From Opisthorchis felineus (lineage: Eukaryota > Platyhelminthes > Trematoda > Opisthorchiida > Opisthorchiidae): a stretch of 64,000 bases of DNA. The DNA lies in NCBI GenBank assembly GCA_004794785.1, contig SJOL01002045.1:62001-126000 (forward strand). Reading direction: 5' to 3'. Each line of letters opens with the position of its first letter. The first letter of the stretch is position 1. Both the position numbers and the translations under genes were made by a program. A model generated the notes under the pieces. That model was given only the letters and a program-made list of their open reading frames with translations, did no database searches and was not told the origin of the DNA. This document shows, in pieces, positions 1 through 12,888 of the stretch.

Positions 1-504
1 CTACCAATGTTGGTAACTCCAGTACAATCATGTACTATCCAGCCGTCAGAACTAACAACGAAAAATAAGTGATGTGAAAATCCAGCAGGATACCATCCTT
101 AATGTCATCACTTTTGTTTCAAACACCGCGATCGACGGCCAGTTATTGGATGCCGTTGATCTTACTTGAAATGTGTGGATATGATATCACGCCACATATC
201 CGCAAACAGACAAACAACTTCCTTTCGGTTTCGCTAACCATTCGCAGACAATCTAGCAAGACCTTAATTGATTGCAGGCTTGCGTGCTTTGACCCATAAA
301 TCTCATGTCACTAGACCTTCTAACCATCATGATTTATTCAACGCCAAGTGTAGTCCAAACAAAAATCAGAATGATTTGTTTGAATCGATTATGACTAGCG
401 CTCGGAGTATGAATGGTCCAGAGGTTTATTTGACACACCAAAGTTTTTTCCTCAGAGGCGTTGCCAAAAGAGAAGTGATGAATGTTGCCTGTCACAGCCA
501 TTAA

Positions 505-3500
505 ATCGGTGAGATTTTGTGATTATTTCGTAAGCACTAGCAGAAGAGGAATGAACGGTTATTTTACATCAACTGTTGTTCACACTATTATGGTTATAAG
601 GTAGCCTATTCACGCGGCTCATCATCGGCTTCTAACGTTTCTTCATGATGCGTGAGGCCAAATCAGCGAGACGAACTTCGTCGGCTGTAGGCAACAGATA
701 TGAAAAAATTATACAGTAACAATCAAACTTCATGTGAGTATCAGTCACTTCTGCCTACTTTTCCAAAAATTATGGCACTTTTTTATCACAGAGACGGTAA
801 GACGAGCCACAAACAGAAACAGTTCACACACGCTCTTTCCCCAGCATCAACATAGCTAGGTCTGTCACATAAACATTATTGTGTGAGTGAACTATTCGGT
901 TGCTGTTCTGGCCTTGTTTGAATGACTAGCACGTTTTCGAACCATGAAGTGATTAGGTCGTACTAAATGACGATGTCAAACTCGTCCTTAAACTAACTGA
1001 CCCTAGTGCCTCATTTCCTCAATGGTCATCACTGGTTGTGCCTGACGAAAGTTAGCTGAACAGAATACCTTGGAATTAAGTTACCCCTGGACTTGTCCCT
1101 AAGGGGTAGTTGAAAAATTGGGCGATTGATTTTATTAGACAGTTGACTACCTCACCCATTTCTCTTTCAGTTAGTAAACTTTTCAATTTTGTTGCCTTCT
1201 TACCCATAGCGTGACGCCCAATTAGTAGTGCACTGCTTACTGGCAGTTTTTCTCAGATCATGGGTGAAATTTCACATTCTTGTCACCAGCAGTTGCATCG
1301 GACAGCGATCCATAACTTCTTGGTTTTAATTTTGGAACTATTCTTCGGGACTGATTTGTTTTCTATACCCTTAACCGCAGAGCCGTCCCTTGGAGTCCTA
1401 AAACATAGTTTTTTTTCGCATAAGGACCATGTGTCAAACTGAAGGCCTCGCTCTTTAAGGTATGATGTTCGGAAGGTATTAGTGCGGCTGGTGGATGTTT
1501 TACACTGGGAGCTTTCTGAGGGCCTTCAGAACAATAAAGATTTTAAGACCTCGGCGAAGGAGTGATGACGCGGCTAGCTGCTGCCACAGGGGACGTGATT
1601 GCCACACAATAAGTGCTGACCGTCATTCGTATCCATACCAGACTGCTATTTGTGCACGGCTAGAAGCCAACTACAGCTTCTTGGCACTCTCTCTGAAACA
1701 TTTCCGAAGCTATTTATCCCCCTCTCAGAAGGTCTCAATTCTAAAGTCAGTTGAGGAACGTTAAGAGCACAGCTGGATCCATCCATGGTAGTGTGATTGG
1801 CTAATTTGTTTCATGTTGCCCCGACTGAAAGTCCAAAAATGACAAGTTTTAGAATTTTGTGTAAACAACGAAATAGGTTTTATTGGTTTTTGAATAATGT
1901 AGTCTGATCCTGAGATCCGAAATTGTGTCACACAGTTTGTGCATTGTTCATGGTCCTACTATAATACTTCAACCGTTTAGACGTTTCCACTCTTTTTAGT
2001 GAGAAATTATCCAATGTCTATCAGGTGTCCGTTTCCAAAACATCAGCCGTTTTACCTAAAGTCGTGTACCTCCCCTTGAATATTCGTAGACTAATCCCTC
2101 ATAATTAATGTCGGCTTTCGGCGAAACACCAAGCTGTTCAAATAAATTCAACAAGGACGTTTGTTAGATTCGATGAGAATGGCTACACATGACTTTTTAT
2201 GAAACGGTACTTATGTGCTGCTTTCGCAGTGACCAAAGTTGAATCCTTCAACCAAAACAAAGGGTGAAGGGTCATAGTATAGAAAATGATCTGGAATGAA
2301 TAAACCCTCTATTGATTTTCAGGACGCTTAGTTTGAATTAGTCCATTAAATAATTCGGTTATCATTGGATTTGGATCAAATTTAACTGCATTTTATTAAT
2401 TTCGTTGGCGCATCTGTGAAGCGAAGGTCCTACAAGTCCGATGACGCAGACTGCACCTGCGAAAACTGGAAGGTGTCTACTCATCGGGCATAGGTAAGCT
2501 GGGGATGAAGACAGCTTCGACCAAATTTTAGACACTTCGTCTTCAGTGTCTCGTCACAAAAGTACACTGTCTGTCGACCATCTGAAGTAAATTCAGCAGT
2601 CGCATAACTTTCAGCCGTTGGCAGTAGCCTGTAAGTTTGGTGCAATGACTATGACAAATGACTCCTCGAATAACTGATACGGTCAGTGAAATAGTGTGTC
2701 AGCGCAACCTAGAACAAGTCAACCAACAGTGGTAATGATATGATGTTCAGCGAAATACACTCATTTGCAAACAAATTTGGTTTTGCGAGAGACTCACCTG
2801 GAACCCAGCTGAATCTCTCGTTTGTGATGTTTCCAGTCATTACGTATAGATATGATGTTCAGTTTATGCACAGGCGCTTCCTTCGAAAACTTTATTTTGA
2901 CTATCAATTCAAAAATGAACGCTGGTGGGGCCGAAAATATGTGCACATAGCCCTTTCAGGAAAATGTTACTGTTAGATGGTGTCATAGAGTGGTCAAATG
3001 AATCTACGTGAAGCTCAAACGGAAGATATCACCATTACATCATGACGAACGCATCTTTACTTATGGAAAGAGCTGAACAGAGGATGGAGTGTAGGACCTA
3101 AACTTTCATTGCCGATATGGATTTAAAAAGTTCCGCATAGACTTGTCCAACCACCAATCCAGACACACATGGACGGTTGATCATCGCAATTGTGTAAAGG
3201 TCTCCTCGCAGGGTAGATATTACACCGAACAACAAGGGTTACAGGATTGGCCATCTAGAAGAAGAAACACAACTGACAGACGCGGAAACCCAATAGTAAT
3301 TCACATACTATGGCAGTTGAAAGCCTTCGGTTTTTCATATCTATTGAGTAGGGGAGCAGGTATTGGCAGGCACCCAATGTACTATAAATAACTTTACGAA
3401 AACCGCGCTCATACATTCTAGTTGGCAATTTACTGATTTTAATGCGACTTACCGGATTTTTCTAAATGTCGGTAGGAAATATCTCTAACATCAATAGGTA

Positions 3501-4982
3501 CAGCACAGAGTTAGTAGGAAGATATACCTATGGTACCGTCTAAAGGAACGTTTTCTGTTTACAGATGCAAGGAACGAGCTTTTGGTGAGATTAAATGCAT
3601 CCCTGACTCATCCTTGCTGTTTATGTCCTATGGAACTAGTTTATTTATGAAAACCTGTAACAGCATACTTTCATCAGAACAAAATTCCCCTCCATCAACT
3701 AGAAAAAATTGGCCTCTTTGTGGAGAGAACTATACTCAATTTTATCAGACTGGTACAGAAGCACTATCCAGCTACACCGTTAAACTCACTTAATTGCTGA
3801 CGTACGACTTACATTTAGGTGATAACCCCTCGCAGTTGGTATATTGTAAATGTTTCGGTGAAGCGGAATAAAGAGATGAAGCATTCCGGATTAAGTTTGT
3901 GGATGTTTGCCGTTTCGAATGGCTAGTAGACAGATCGAGATTTAAGAATTTGGCAACAGATTTTGCTCCAGCAATAAAGCGAATCAAATCAGGATGATTC
4001 TGAACGGACATTTGCTTTTTTAGACAATTGCTGTCTGACCTAACCCTTAGGTGGACGTCATTCCAGTTTGTGAAACCGAGCAGGTAGCAACTAACGACTT
4101 GGGAGAAAATTTGTTGAATGGACCACCTCTTTGATGGAACATGTTTTAGCAGCAAATAATACACTGGATGTTGTTTGTGTCATGAACTCCACGGGCAGTT
4201 CAAACTAGCCCAGAATGAACGATCAAGGGAGAGTGAGGCGAAGAGAATGAAATCCGTTCTTTGCGTACAATTATCCAGGCTAGGATGAGATAAAAATTAG
4301 GGTGTGCTGTTTATTCCAATAATGATGGTTTGTTTCTATTCACACTGACTGAATCTTTGTAAATTCCAAGATTATTTAACGAGCCAAACTTTCTGCTTGA
4401 ACTAAGTAAATTTTCCTATTCTTGACAAAACCGTAGTAGGACATATTCAGTTGAAAACTTACCATTTAATTGTCCTATGTTTTCAGACATTAGCGCTTAA
4501 TTTTGGTGCTCCCATATTCCCGCAGATCCACACAGGAGACCTACACTGTACATTGGTTGGAAGGATAAAGCAAGAAATCGGAGTCTCGGAACAAAGGTCA
4601 TCATTTTCCACTGAACTGTTGGTTCCATTTTTGCAACCTTTTTCTCTTCCAATCTGACTCCAACTGTCCCTATATCTATAAAGCTGACATCCGCTTTCGC
4701 TTTATTACTAAGGCGATAAGAGCTAAATGTGTGCAACTAAAAGGTAGGATTCCCTTCAACGCAACGATGTTCAGTATCCAACCTGTTGGTCGAATGGGTC
4801 AAAAAAGATCACTTGGTCATAACGTTTTACCGATAAAGATAAATGTGTGCTGTATTAGAAGCACACATGCCAATTATTACTTTGCCAATGCATCTCAACT
4901 TGATCCAGATCTATCCAGGTTGTCCTCGTTGTACTATTTGCTCTTTGAGCGTTCCAGGAGTGGCACATCGATGTCCTGGTGT

Positions 4983-5020
<38 letters not shown>

Positions 5021-6130
5021 CAGATGAAGATGCTCTGTTCGACTGGATCCTTGTGAACCACCGACTATGAACAGTCAGACTGACAGCACTTTTTTTAGAG
5101 ATTTGCATTATTGAAAAATTCGGAAACTGCCTCACTTACTGTCCATATGCTCAACGGGAACTAGAAGTGATAACGTCATGGATGCTTTGTACAGACAACT
5201 TTCCAGATTCTTCCGGGTGATGAAGTAACTATTCTGGCTGGTTGCTTTAAGGCCCGAGTGGTGAAACAGACACGCATGAAAGCCATTGTGGCGCTGGATC
5301 TGGGGTAGATGCTTGCAGAAACGACAACAGTGATCGCTTCATATAAGCATGCGCTGACGATTATCTGTTAATGTTAAGCAAACACCTTCGGAAAAAATGT
5401 CGGCATCCTGTTAACTGGCGTCTTTTCGGTAATATTCAGTCGTTTACTCACAGTGATCAAATAACATTCAATTAGAAATGGTGATCCCATGAGGATCGCG
5501 CAATGATCCCGTGCCTGATAGAGGCAACGAAGATGACCCTAAGAGATCACCAGTAGGGTGAAATGATTTTCGTCCAATGATCATAGGCCCAGGAAGGCCC
5601 AATGATTGGGAAAAGTGATGACATCTGGGGACAGTCAGAATCTGTTTCCTGTTATCTGCAAATTCGGGTAGGTAAAACTCTCGGTCACTCAGCAAGAGAA
5701 AACCCAAACAGTCCATTGCGGACACTTTTGTTTACGTCGACTAATGAACAATTTTGAAGAACAGTTTAGTTGGCCCCAAATTCCAAGTATCGAAATCAAA
5801 GAACAGGCGGCTCTAAAAAGCGGGGGCAAAGTCATTGATCCCAACAAAAGACGAAGTCAGAAATAAGAACAAACTACTGAAGAAAAGCTATGCACCCCAT
5901 CCTCTCTGTCTTCTTTGTTCTTGTTCAGAAAAGGAAGAGGTGGGCTTTTTTGCGGCTTAAACGAATAAGCTGGAATGTGAAAAATTGCAACAGATCAACT
6001 ATAGTTCTCATCTTCAAACAACTCGTCAGTTATGAATGCATCATTCGCATAAGTTTCACTCTATTTACAAACTCTTCAGCTCTTCCCAGCTAAGTAAATA
6101 TATGCTTAGCAGCTCACGATAGAGACTGAG
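505..6130. other. Non-coding stretch, nothing recognised beyond the 5.0-kb AT tract
   Basis: Only short open frames (up to 124 codons at 3790-4164 minus) without recognisable domains or convincing splice context. No repeat copies shared with the rest of the window were seen. Confidence 0.5.
4986..5017. repeat. (AT)n microsatellite
   Basis: An uninterrupted AT dinucleotide tract of about 32 bases. Several short open frames that pass through it, encoding alternating Tyr-Ile, are artefacts of the repeat. Confidence 0.97.
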
Positions 6131-6988
6131 TCATGAAACTAAGTGTCTCCGCTTTTCAGCTCCAAAGTGAAAAGGTCTGTTGTAAGGATCAGTAAGTGCA
6201 CCATCAAGCCTAGTCTTGGCACTAGAACCATTGGGGATATAAAGGAAGCTATCATATCTGGGTGGCTCTACTGCGATGGGTGCAACATTTATGGCGGGAT
6301 GAATATGAGAACCAATGAAACCCACTATACTTTCCCGAACTCACGCTCCTCAATGGTAGACATGGCACTAGTCTGTTGATGAAGAGCAAATTTTTCATCG
6401 GATGTTAAAGCCCGGCCAAAGAACGTTGAAAAAAGAAGATTGGAGCACCAGTTCCTTTTGAGCATTGCATCTGCATCGTCACTGAAATAAAAATGCGACC
6501 AATGGCTTTTGACAACAAACTAATTGTTCCTTATATCGTCTAAATCAACCATGCTTGCTTTGTTATGATTTGTATGCCAGCCGATCGACTTTTGGGCCAT
6601 GCCTTGTTATCTCGAGAATATTTTGACAGAAAGACGCCACAAGGTTGGTAACACTTTTCACGGGGACGAAGAATGGAAAATGTACTGCCCGGGTTAGCTG
6701 CGTCAGTGAATGTAGTCCATTAGGCTGGGGCATCAGGGCCATAATTTGTCGGTGATTCGTGGTACCCACAGAAACGAAAATGTCCCTTAGCAATTGGTGA
6801 CATGGTGCATTTTCTCTTATTGTGGACTAAGGTACCCGTTTCATTTTTTGTGTGTATCGGTGACTACCTCTTCTTCATGCACTATCGGCCACGACATGCT
6901 GTATCAACCATATTCACTCACGTGGTCCATGTTTGCCAAACTGGCTCAAATGAACTAAACTAGTCGCATCGCTGTTAGGTATGTGCAG

Positions 6989-7165
6989 CCTCTGGGGTTG
7001 CATTCTGCCCATCCTGATACCGCCGCTGAAGATAATGACGATGGTTGTGATGATGTCACTGGTGATGTTGATGACTTTGACGACGAATTCGTCTGTCATA
7101 AGACTCCGCGTCCAGCATCCTTCACTGGTCCGGCAAAGAGGTCTTCATTAAGTGCAAGAAGCTGA
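6989..7165 (+). CDS. Candidate exon with a strongly acidic stretch
   Basis: After a possible acceptor (TATGTGCAG, 6980-6988), a frame runs about 58 codons to TGA. It includes a run of mixed GAT and GAC codons that gives a highly acidic segment (EDNDDGCDD then DVDDFDDEF), followed by a basic, Ser-rich tail ending SSLSARS. Mixing of synonymous Asp codons and a locally higher GC content favour coding over a simple GAT repeat. There is no canonical AATAAA close downstream (only AATAAG near 7195), so an internal exon ending at AAAGAG|GTCTTC is an alternative. No homology is recognised. Confidence 0.2.
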   Translation, partial: PLGLHSAHPDTAAEDNDDGCDDVTGDVDDFDDEFVCHKTPRPASFTGPAKRSSLSARS

Positions 7166-10100
7166 CCATATCCAGTATTCATTAGTTGCTTTCAAATAAG
7201 GTTCAGCCTGATTACAATCGTGTTTTACCTGTCAAGAAACTTACCATGAACTTTGAACAAGACTGTAAACCGACTGCAAATAGCATGATTTAGTTTATCT
7301 TCAGACTGTATAACTACGGCTGTGAAAGGCACATTTTATGTGTATTTATGTAGCCTACTTGAAGCTTCGGTCTTCGAAAACGCTTGGCAGTAGCGGAACG
7401 CGTTTATTAATGCGTTGATTTCCGTGCTTTTCACGTGTAGTTTTTCAGGATATATTCCACTTGTGTAGCTGTCAACAGTGTTCTTACAAATAACTGGTGG
7501 GATTGTCGAGGGACAAACCACAAAAACAAGCTTCTCCGCCTTCTAATTATAAGCAGGAAAATTTCAAACCGCTTGAAAAAAGAATTCTGCGGGACTCAAA
7601 GCGTCAGTTTCTAAAACCCAAGATTCCAGTTCCAAGAAAAAAATAATGCGCAATCATAATTGATGAATTTACGTCCCTTACTTCCATCGTTTTGCAACGT
7701 GACACGTTTTGGTCCAGCTTTGATGACCAGATGTTACAAAACCATGTAATTTTTTACTTTCCGTTTCAGCTGTTGGTGGAGGTGGAGGTGATTCAAAGTT
7801 TTAATGGGGAAACACTTGTAGAGGTGAGAGATTTTGTAATTTGGTTAGACTCACTTTACTGCATACCGTCAAGGGCATCGTAAGCGCAGAGTAAGAAAAT
7901 ATTTTTAAAAGAAAATGGGAAAGTGCGAGACGCATTAGCAGTGTACGCAGGTGTGTTAATACCGAGTCCAGTGTGAAATAGTTTAATTTATTTTTCGAGT
8001 TCATATTCAAGAGTAAAAATACAAAAGTACTCAGAAAGATAGATCAGTCGTTTATTCTATTCACTGTGCACTGTGGGATCCGGGTTAATGAGCGATGCGT
8101 GCAAATGGAATTACGTGGTCCATCCGTGGATCATTGTGGTAAAGCTTGTCTCTGGGCTTATGTTTTGCGTTACAACAACTGTCGTACTTAGTAAAGTATG
8201 TCACCAGTGTGTAGACGGAGGACCAAACTCAAACTTTGTGAGTAAAATTTGACGATCATCCACCGTTTTTACCGCTTCTTGGGGCTCATGATGTAGGTCC
8301 AGTCCCCGAGTTTCCAGCAAAGTTATGAGGAATATCTTAAACTAAAGGGTTTAGCGGGAAGTCAGTTCAGTCTCCGATTGAGTCTCCCGGATAAAGGGAT
8401 TTCATGAATTTGGCTTCAAGTAGAAAATAAATTTAACGAAACCCCAGTGACTAGCTAGTGAGCCCTTAAAGGATTATTCAGTAAACCTATGAGTAGCATG
8501 TTCTGTCTAAACAACCTACTGCGGTACCTCGTATGTCGTTTCAAGTGAACCAGCAGCACATTAAACTGAAAAATATCACAAAGGAGAAATTCAGGTTAGA
8601 TTTATTTGAACTTCCTGTAAATATTAGGTCATCTATGCTCCTGGTCATCTCTGACGCAACTGAGTCATGTCTTCACTTTTTGCCTAATACCCACAACATA
8701 TCTATACATCAGCGTCTTTCTGGTGCGATACACGGTCCAGAAATTATCGTTTAATCAGCTAAGCCATTAAAGCAGTCAGAACCTTCGTTATATCGAACAG
8801 TAGGAAGAGGGGAGTTACAAGGTGAATGCCCTTCTCACACTCTAGTATTGTGCACTTTTTCCTGTCACGAAAAATGTTAAACGCTGCGAGCGAAAGTTCG
8901 GTGCAGTTTGCAGCATTTACACAAATTCAGAACTGTGTTGCTAGCCAATGAGACCGAGGCAGTCCCAGAGTTTCTCCTAGGTTTTTCCGAGCTCACAGGA
9001 TAGAGCTAAAACAATCAGCATGAAAACCTTCGTCTCTGGGACCATTTGCATTGCGTTAATTTTGAAGCGACGAGCTGAGTTTGGCGCTGTGCGCCGTGTC
9101 AAATATGGATACTTGACGATCGGGTATCTGACCTTCGATTCGACCAGAATTTAGAGAGGTGACAAGATATGCAATGTTCTGAGTAAGAACAGCTCTCACA
9201 TATCAAATTTACTGTCAGTTCTCCTGACGTGTGCTACCGCATTATAAATGTACTAATTCATAACTGAGAGACTTTTTTCAGTTTATCACGTGGAGGTTTC
9301 TGCGACCCTGCCATATTTTGGTCTTGGATTCTCCAAAAAGACAAATAAACACCAGTTCTTAAGATTATAGCCATTTTCACTAAATGCTTGAAATCTTCAT
9401 AAGTTTCCTCTTAAGTTGCTTTTTCCAGTGACGACTAGGAGGAAGCCGCCCGGAGATTCGTTGAAATGCCTCATTAAATACTCACAAAAAATACCCAAAA
9501 CAGTGCCATTTACGACACCTTTCTAAACTAAACGTAAGACTCAGACGGACCGTTTGTTTATATTGTTGTTCCTCCAATTGTCCAGCGCAGTAGATTTTGT
9601 TGGGCTTCCTGAAAATTAACAAGCAATGAGTCCGCGTTTGACGGGATGCTTTACTAGAGGTGTATCAGCCTCCAGCAATACTCAGCTGCACGAGCATTTT
9701 TCCCTTATTACAACTCAGCTTGTGGATGCCGAGGGACTGGATAATAGACCATTTGGTCAGCAGTTTCAGGCTCTTTTCTACTGACATTTCATCCTTGGAT
9801 TGGATGGATAACAGCCTTGTGTCGATCGAGCCATTCACAACCCTGTACAGTTACCCATCAGTACAGCTAAGAAGACACAGCCCATTGAATATTATGCAAA
9901 ATGAAACTGAAAGACCGGCAGGAGAATAACAGGATAACAGCCGGCAAGTCTCGTCACTGATGTAAAAATTGGGATTCGACAATATATAAGAACCAGTGTT
10001 GCCGGAATCCAACCAAAAGTAAAGAATATATATCCAAAACTGGACTATGGATCATTTAGCGCTGCTGGACGGAATTTCAGTGCTTCTTGGCTGCATTCTG

Positions 10101-10210
10101 TAGGGGGTACTGGTTAATTCCCATTGCACTGCACAAACGGCGTGCCTGAAACTTATTAATCACCGAACAGATGCACTTGAGCCTGTCGAATCGCGTCAGT
10201 CACTGATGCG
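7166..10210. other. Non-coding stretch, nothing recognised
   Basis: No frame stands out in length or content, and no RNA gene or mobile element was recognised by eye. Confidence 0.5.
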
Positions 10211-10213
10211 GAT

Positions 10214-10231
10214 ACACACACACACACACAC
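10214..10231. repeat. (AC)n microsatellite
   Basis: Nine AC dinucleotides in a row. Confidence 0.95.
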
Positions 10232-10914
10232 TATTGTGCACACTTACCTGTAGACCAGACCAAGAAACAAGTCACACTGCTTGAACATACATACAAATAC
10301 ACTGTATCAGAAGTGATATTCAGCCTAATCAGGCTGGTGAACTTCCAATACTATGCCCGCTCGCATTTTATCATGCATTCATTGCAACAAGTCTATCGCT
10401 GATACCATCGATAAGGTGCACGCATGCATCCGATCCAGGTGCAATGTTATTTATCACCTCCTCAGGACTGCTTGCGTGCAGTGTGCTTGGTCTGTAGTCC
10501 ACGCCAAAACTGCTTGCACACGATAGATGCTAGTGGGGTGGAGATAGACTGTAACCCAGGTAATTGAGGGTTGTTGCCACGAGCAAACACATCGAGACTG
10601 ACCAACGAACCAAGCAGGTTTTTGGAAGACTTGAGCTAAACACGTGCAAACGAAACAAAGGTAGACGATATTTATCCGCGCTGACTTGTCCCCCTGATCT
10701 TTAAGGTGAAAATAATTAACTTCAATTAGGCACGTTGCATTCAAATTATCCTGTGTTTTCTCCCAATGTGAAAACCGCTTGGGAATGCAGCTTCCATATG
10801 AAAAACAGTTTCCTTTCATCCTACTTTTAAAAGCTGAATTTCATAACCAAGGATTTCATTTGAGTCTCTTGTTGGTTCTCTCGTATCTGAAAAGGAGTGG
10901 TGTTACATTGCAGC

Positions 10915-12190
10915 GTTCAGTCGCAGAACAAGGTTGATAAAATTCAGAGACTAGGCCTAGCTCAAGTCTGGATTATCCGCGCATTAAACTCAGCTGTTAC
11001 AGTACAGTCGCGGCTTATACAGCATCCAAGATAAGTTAACCTATCAGTTAACTTAAGCTCTTTATTTGGAAGTCACGTCGAAGCACAAGGGGCTGGGAAA
11101 TCTTGAAGTTAGACTTTGAAGTTTCGAAAGTGCAAAACGTATACCGAAACATGGGGTCACCTCCGTTATTCTGTTTAAAGCATTTTACACGGATAAAAAT
11201 TCATAAAAAGCAACGATGTCGTCCGCATAATCCAAAACCATTAATGCCCCTTCTGACTTGATTTTTATGTCTAGATTCATAGTGCCTTGAACTGCGCACT
11301 TTACGATAACGTCGATGAAAAAGCTGAACGAAACTGAGGGAGAGGACAATCTTGGCGAACTCCGTGAGTTTTCAGTAAGCTTCTGGGCAGTTAGTCGTAC
11401 ACATTAATTCGTCCGGAGTTATAAGAGTAACGGGCACGAAATCTGCTTGTGAACTTCAAGGACATCCTCCTCTGGCCAAGAATATTTAGAACAAATAATC
11501 TGCCCGCAGTTTAGAAAGCTTCTTTAAAGTCGAGTAAACTCGCGTTCGTTGATCGGTGGCGCTGCTCAGTCAGTTGTAGTGATGTAAGGAAATGATCAAT
11601 GCACCCTCTATCAGGTCCAAATCCTTCTTGATGCTATCGGAGATGCTTCTGATTTGTCAGGGAGAGGTGTTGCAATATAAGCAAACCTAGTAGCCCTGAT
11701 AAAACGAGCGTGAGACTTATACGCCTACGGGTGGAACAGCGGCCCGAATATCTTCTTTGAACGACTGCTCCCAATTCAATGAAATAAGTTTTCCTTCCAA
11801 ATGAGCATGAACAACCCGGTCAAAGCGGAACATAAAGGTTCTTCTGTATCTTTGAACAATGCTGGAGGAAGCTTGTCTGATCCAGCAGCCAGAATAAGCT
11901 TCAAAACCGAAAGGCATATTTCTAATTCATCAATTGATATGGTACATAAACTAATAGGCCACGGTTCACAATAAACGGATCGAATGGATGGCACAGGCCC
12001 AGAGACCGAATGCCAGCTTAATTGTTTTTGAAATTTTTCCGCCCAAAAATTTGAACTCTGGTCTTTGTGATATGTTAGGTTCCCAATATTATCTTTGGCT
12101 AAGTTACTTTCCGATTAGCGAGAACAGCTTACGCGCATTCTCAGCCGTACCGCTTTCTTCCGTTTGTTGAGTGTCCACACAAAGACCACG
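10915..12190 (-). pseudogene. Decayed RTE-like non-LTR retrotransposon, reverse transcriptase region
   Basis: Read on the minus strand, successive frames give recognisable LINE reverse transcriptase pieces in order. Near 12130 is a KLFSLIG linker motif. About 110 uninterrupted codons (11776-12115) include FWAEKFQKQLSW and AAGSDKLPPALFKD. Then come the fingers (SLNWEQS), a GPDRGCIDHF motif near 11620, LLDFKEAF, GVRQDCPL near 11350, and an intact catalytic YADD at 11218-11229 within ALMVLDYADDIV. LTYLGCCISRD follows at about 11020-11045. Several frameshifts and stops separate these, so the copy is dead. No endonuclease domain or terminal repeat could be identified with certainty. Its upstream end abuts the hairpin element at 12.5 kb. 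The wording of the motifs fits RTE/BovB-like elements of flatworms. Confidence 0.85.
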
Positions 12191-12516
12191 TTTGAGTTGT
12201 CGTCCGATCAACGATCTAACCGAGTTGTACTGTGAACATGACGGATAGTAAGGAGCGAAAGTGCTCGTTATGAGACCCCGCAGCGTCCATACGCGTGCTC
12301 AGAAACACTACACTGCTTCACATATAGTCGCGGTTATTCCATTCCACTTACGGTTACTGTCCTCCTTCGAAGCCATCTGATAGTTTTTGATGTTTTTTGC
12401 TAACTTATGGTTCACAAGCCTTTTCCATTGATAAATCCCAGCTCATTTCTGGAGTTTATCGTGAAAATCTAATGGAAATATGCAACGAGACTGGGTGTTC
12501 TAAACTGATCGATGGT

Positions 12517-12873
12517 AGTACGTTGGAATATTGATAGCCCGGGCGCATTAATTGGTAATTGATCAGGTGGCTGTTGATCTGTTCGCCGAGCTTGGCAAGT
12601 GATTTACAAACGTTTCGTCACCATTCGAGGAGACATCTTCAGTGCGCAACACAGACTATGATCACACCAACCAGAATCTAAGTGCGGTGATTATCAATGG
12701 CCAGTCAGGTTACAGCTCAGAGCTGCTGTTTGGAAACTATATAAACGCAAGCACGAAGAGAGGGGCTACCCACCCAACAGTGCACTGAAGATGTCTCCTC
12801 GAATGGTGACGAAACGTCTGCAAATCAATTGCCAAGCTCGGCGAACAGATCAGCAGCCACCTGATCAATGACC
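12517..12873. mobile_element. Hairpin element family 1, best-preserved long-arm copy
   Basis: Arms 12553-12645 and 12782-12874 are inverted complements with about 5 mismatches in 93 bases, around a loop of 136 bases. The core includes CTCCTCGAATGGTGACGAAA and a GCTCGGCGAACAGATC stretch. A 36-base tail (12517-12552) precedes the left arm and resembles the tail of the 50-kb copy. A 15-base direct repeat, AAACTGATCGATGGT at 12502-12516 and AAACTAATCGATGGT at 12874-12888 (one mismatch), brackets tail plus hairpin and looks like a target-site duplication. No protein is encoded. It lies just upstream of the minus-strand LINE relic. Confidence 0.8.
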
Positions 12874-12888
12874 AAACTAATCGATGGT

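Noticed and set aside
3790..4164. 124-codon minus-strand frame
   Set aside because: Same reasoning: chance-range length, no recognised motif and no supporting signals.
4731..5135. Several overlapping frames with repeated Tyr-Ile
   Set aside because: Produced by the AT microsatellite on both strands.
6131..6325. Minus-strand frame with a plausible peptide (PPRYDSFLYIPNGSSAKTRL)
   Set aside because: The upstream boundary is a stop with only a pyrimidine-poor acceptor and no donor or poly(A) signal fits.
10454..10819. 121-codon minus-strand frame directly after the LINE relic
   Set aside because: It does not match the C-terminal region of the LINE protein and shows no other recognisable content.
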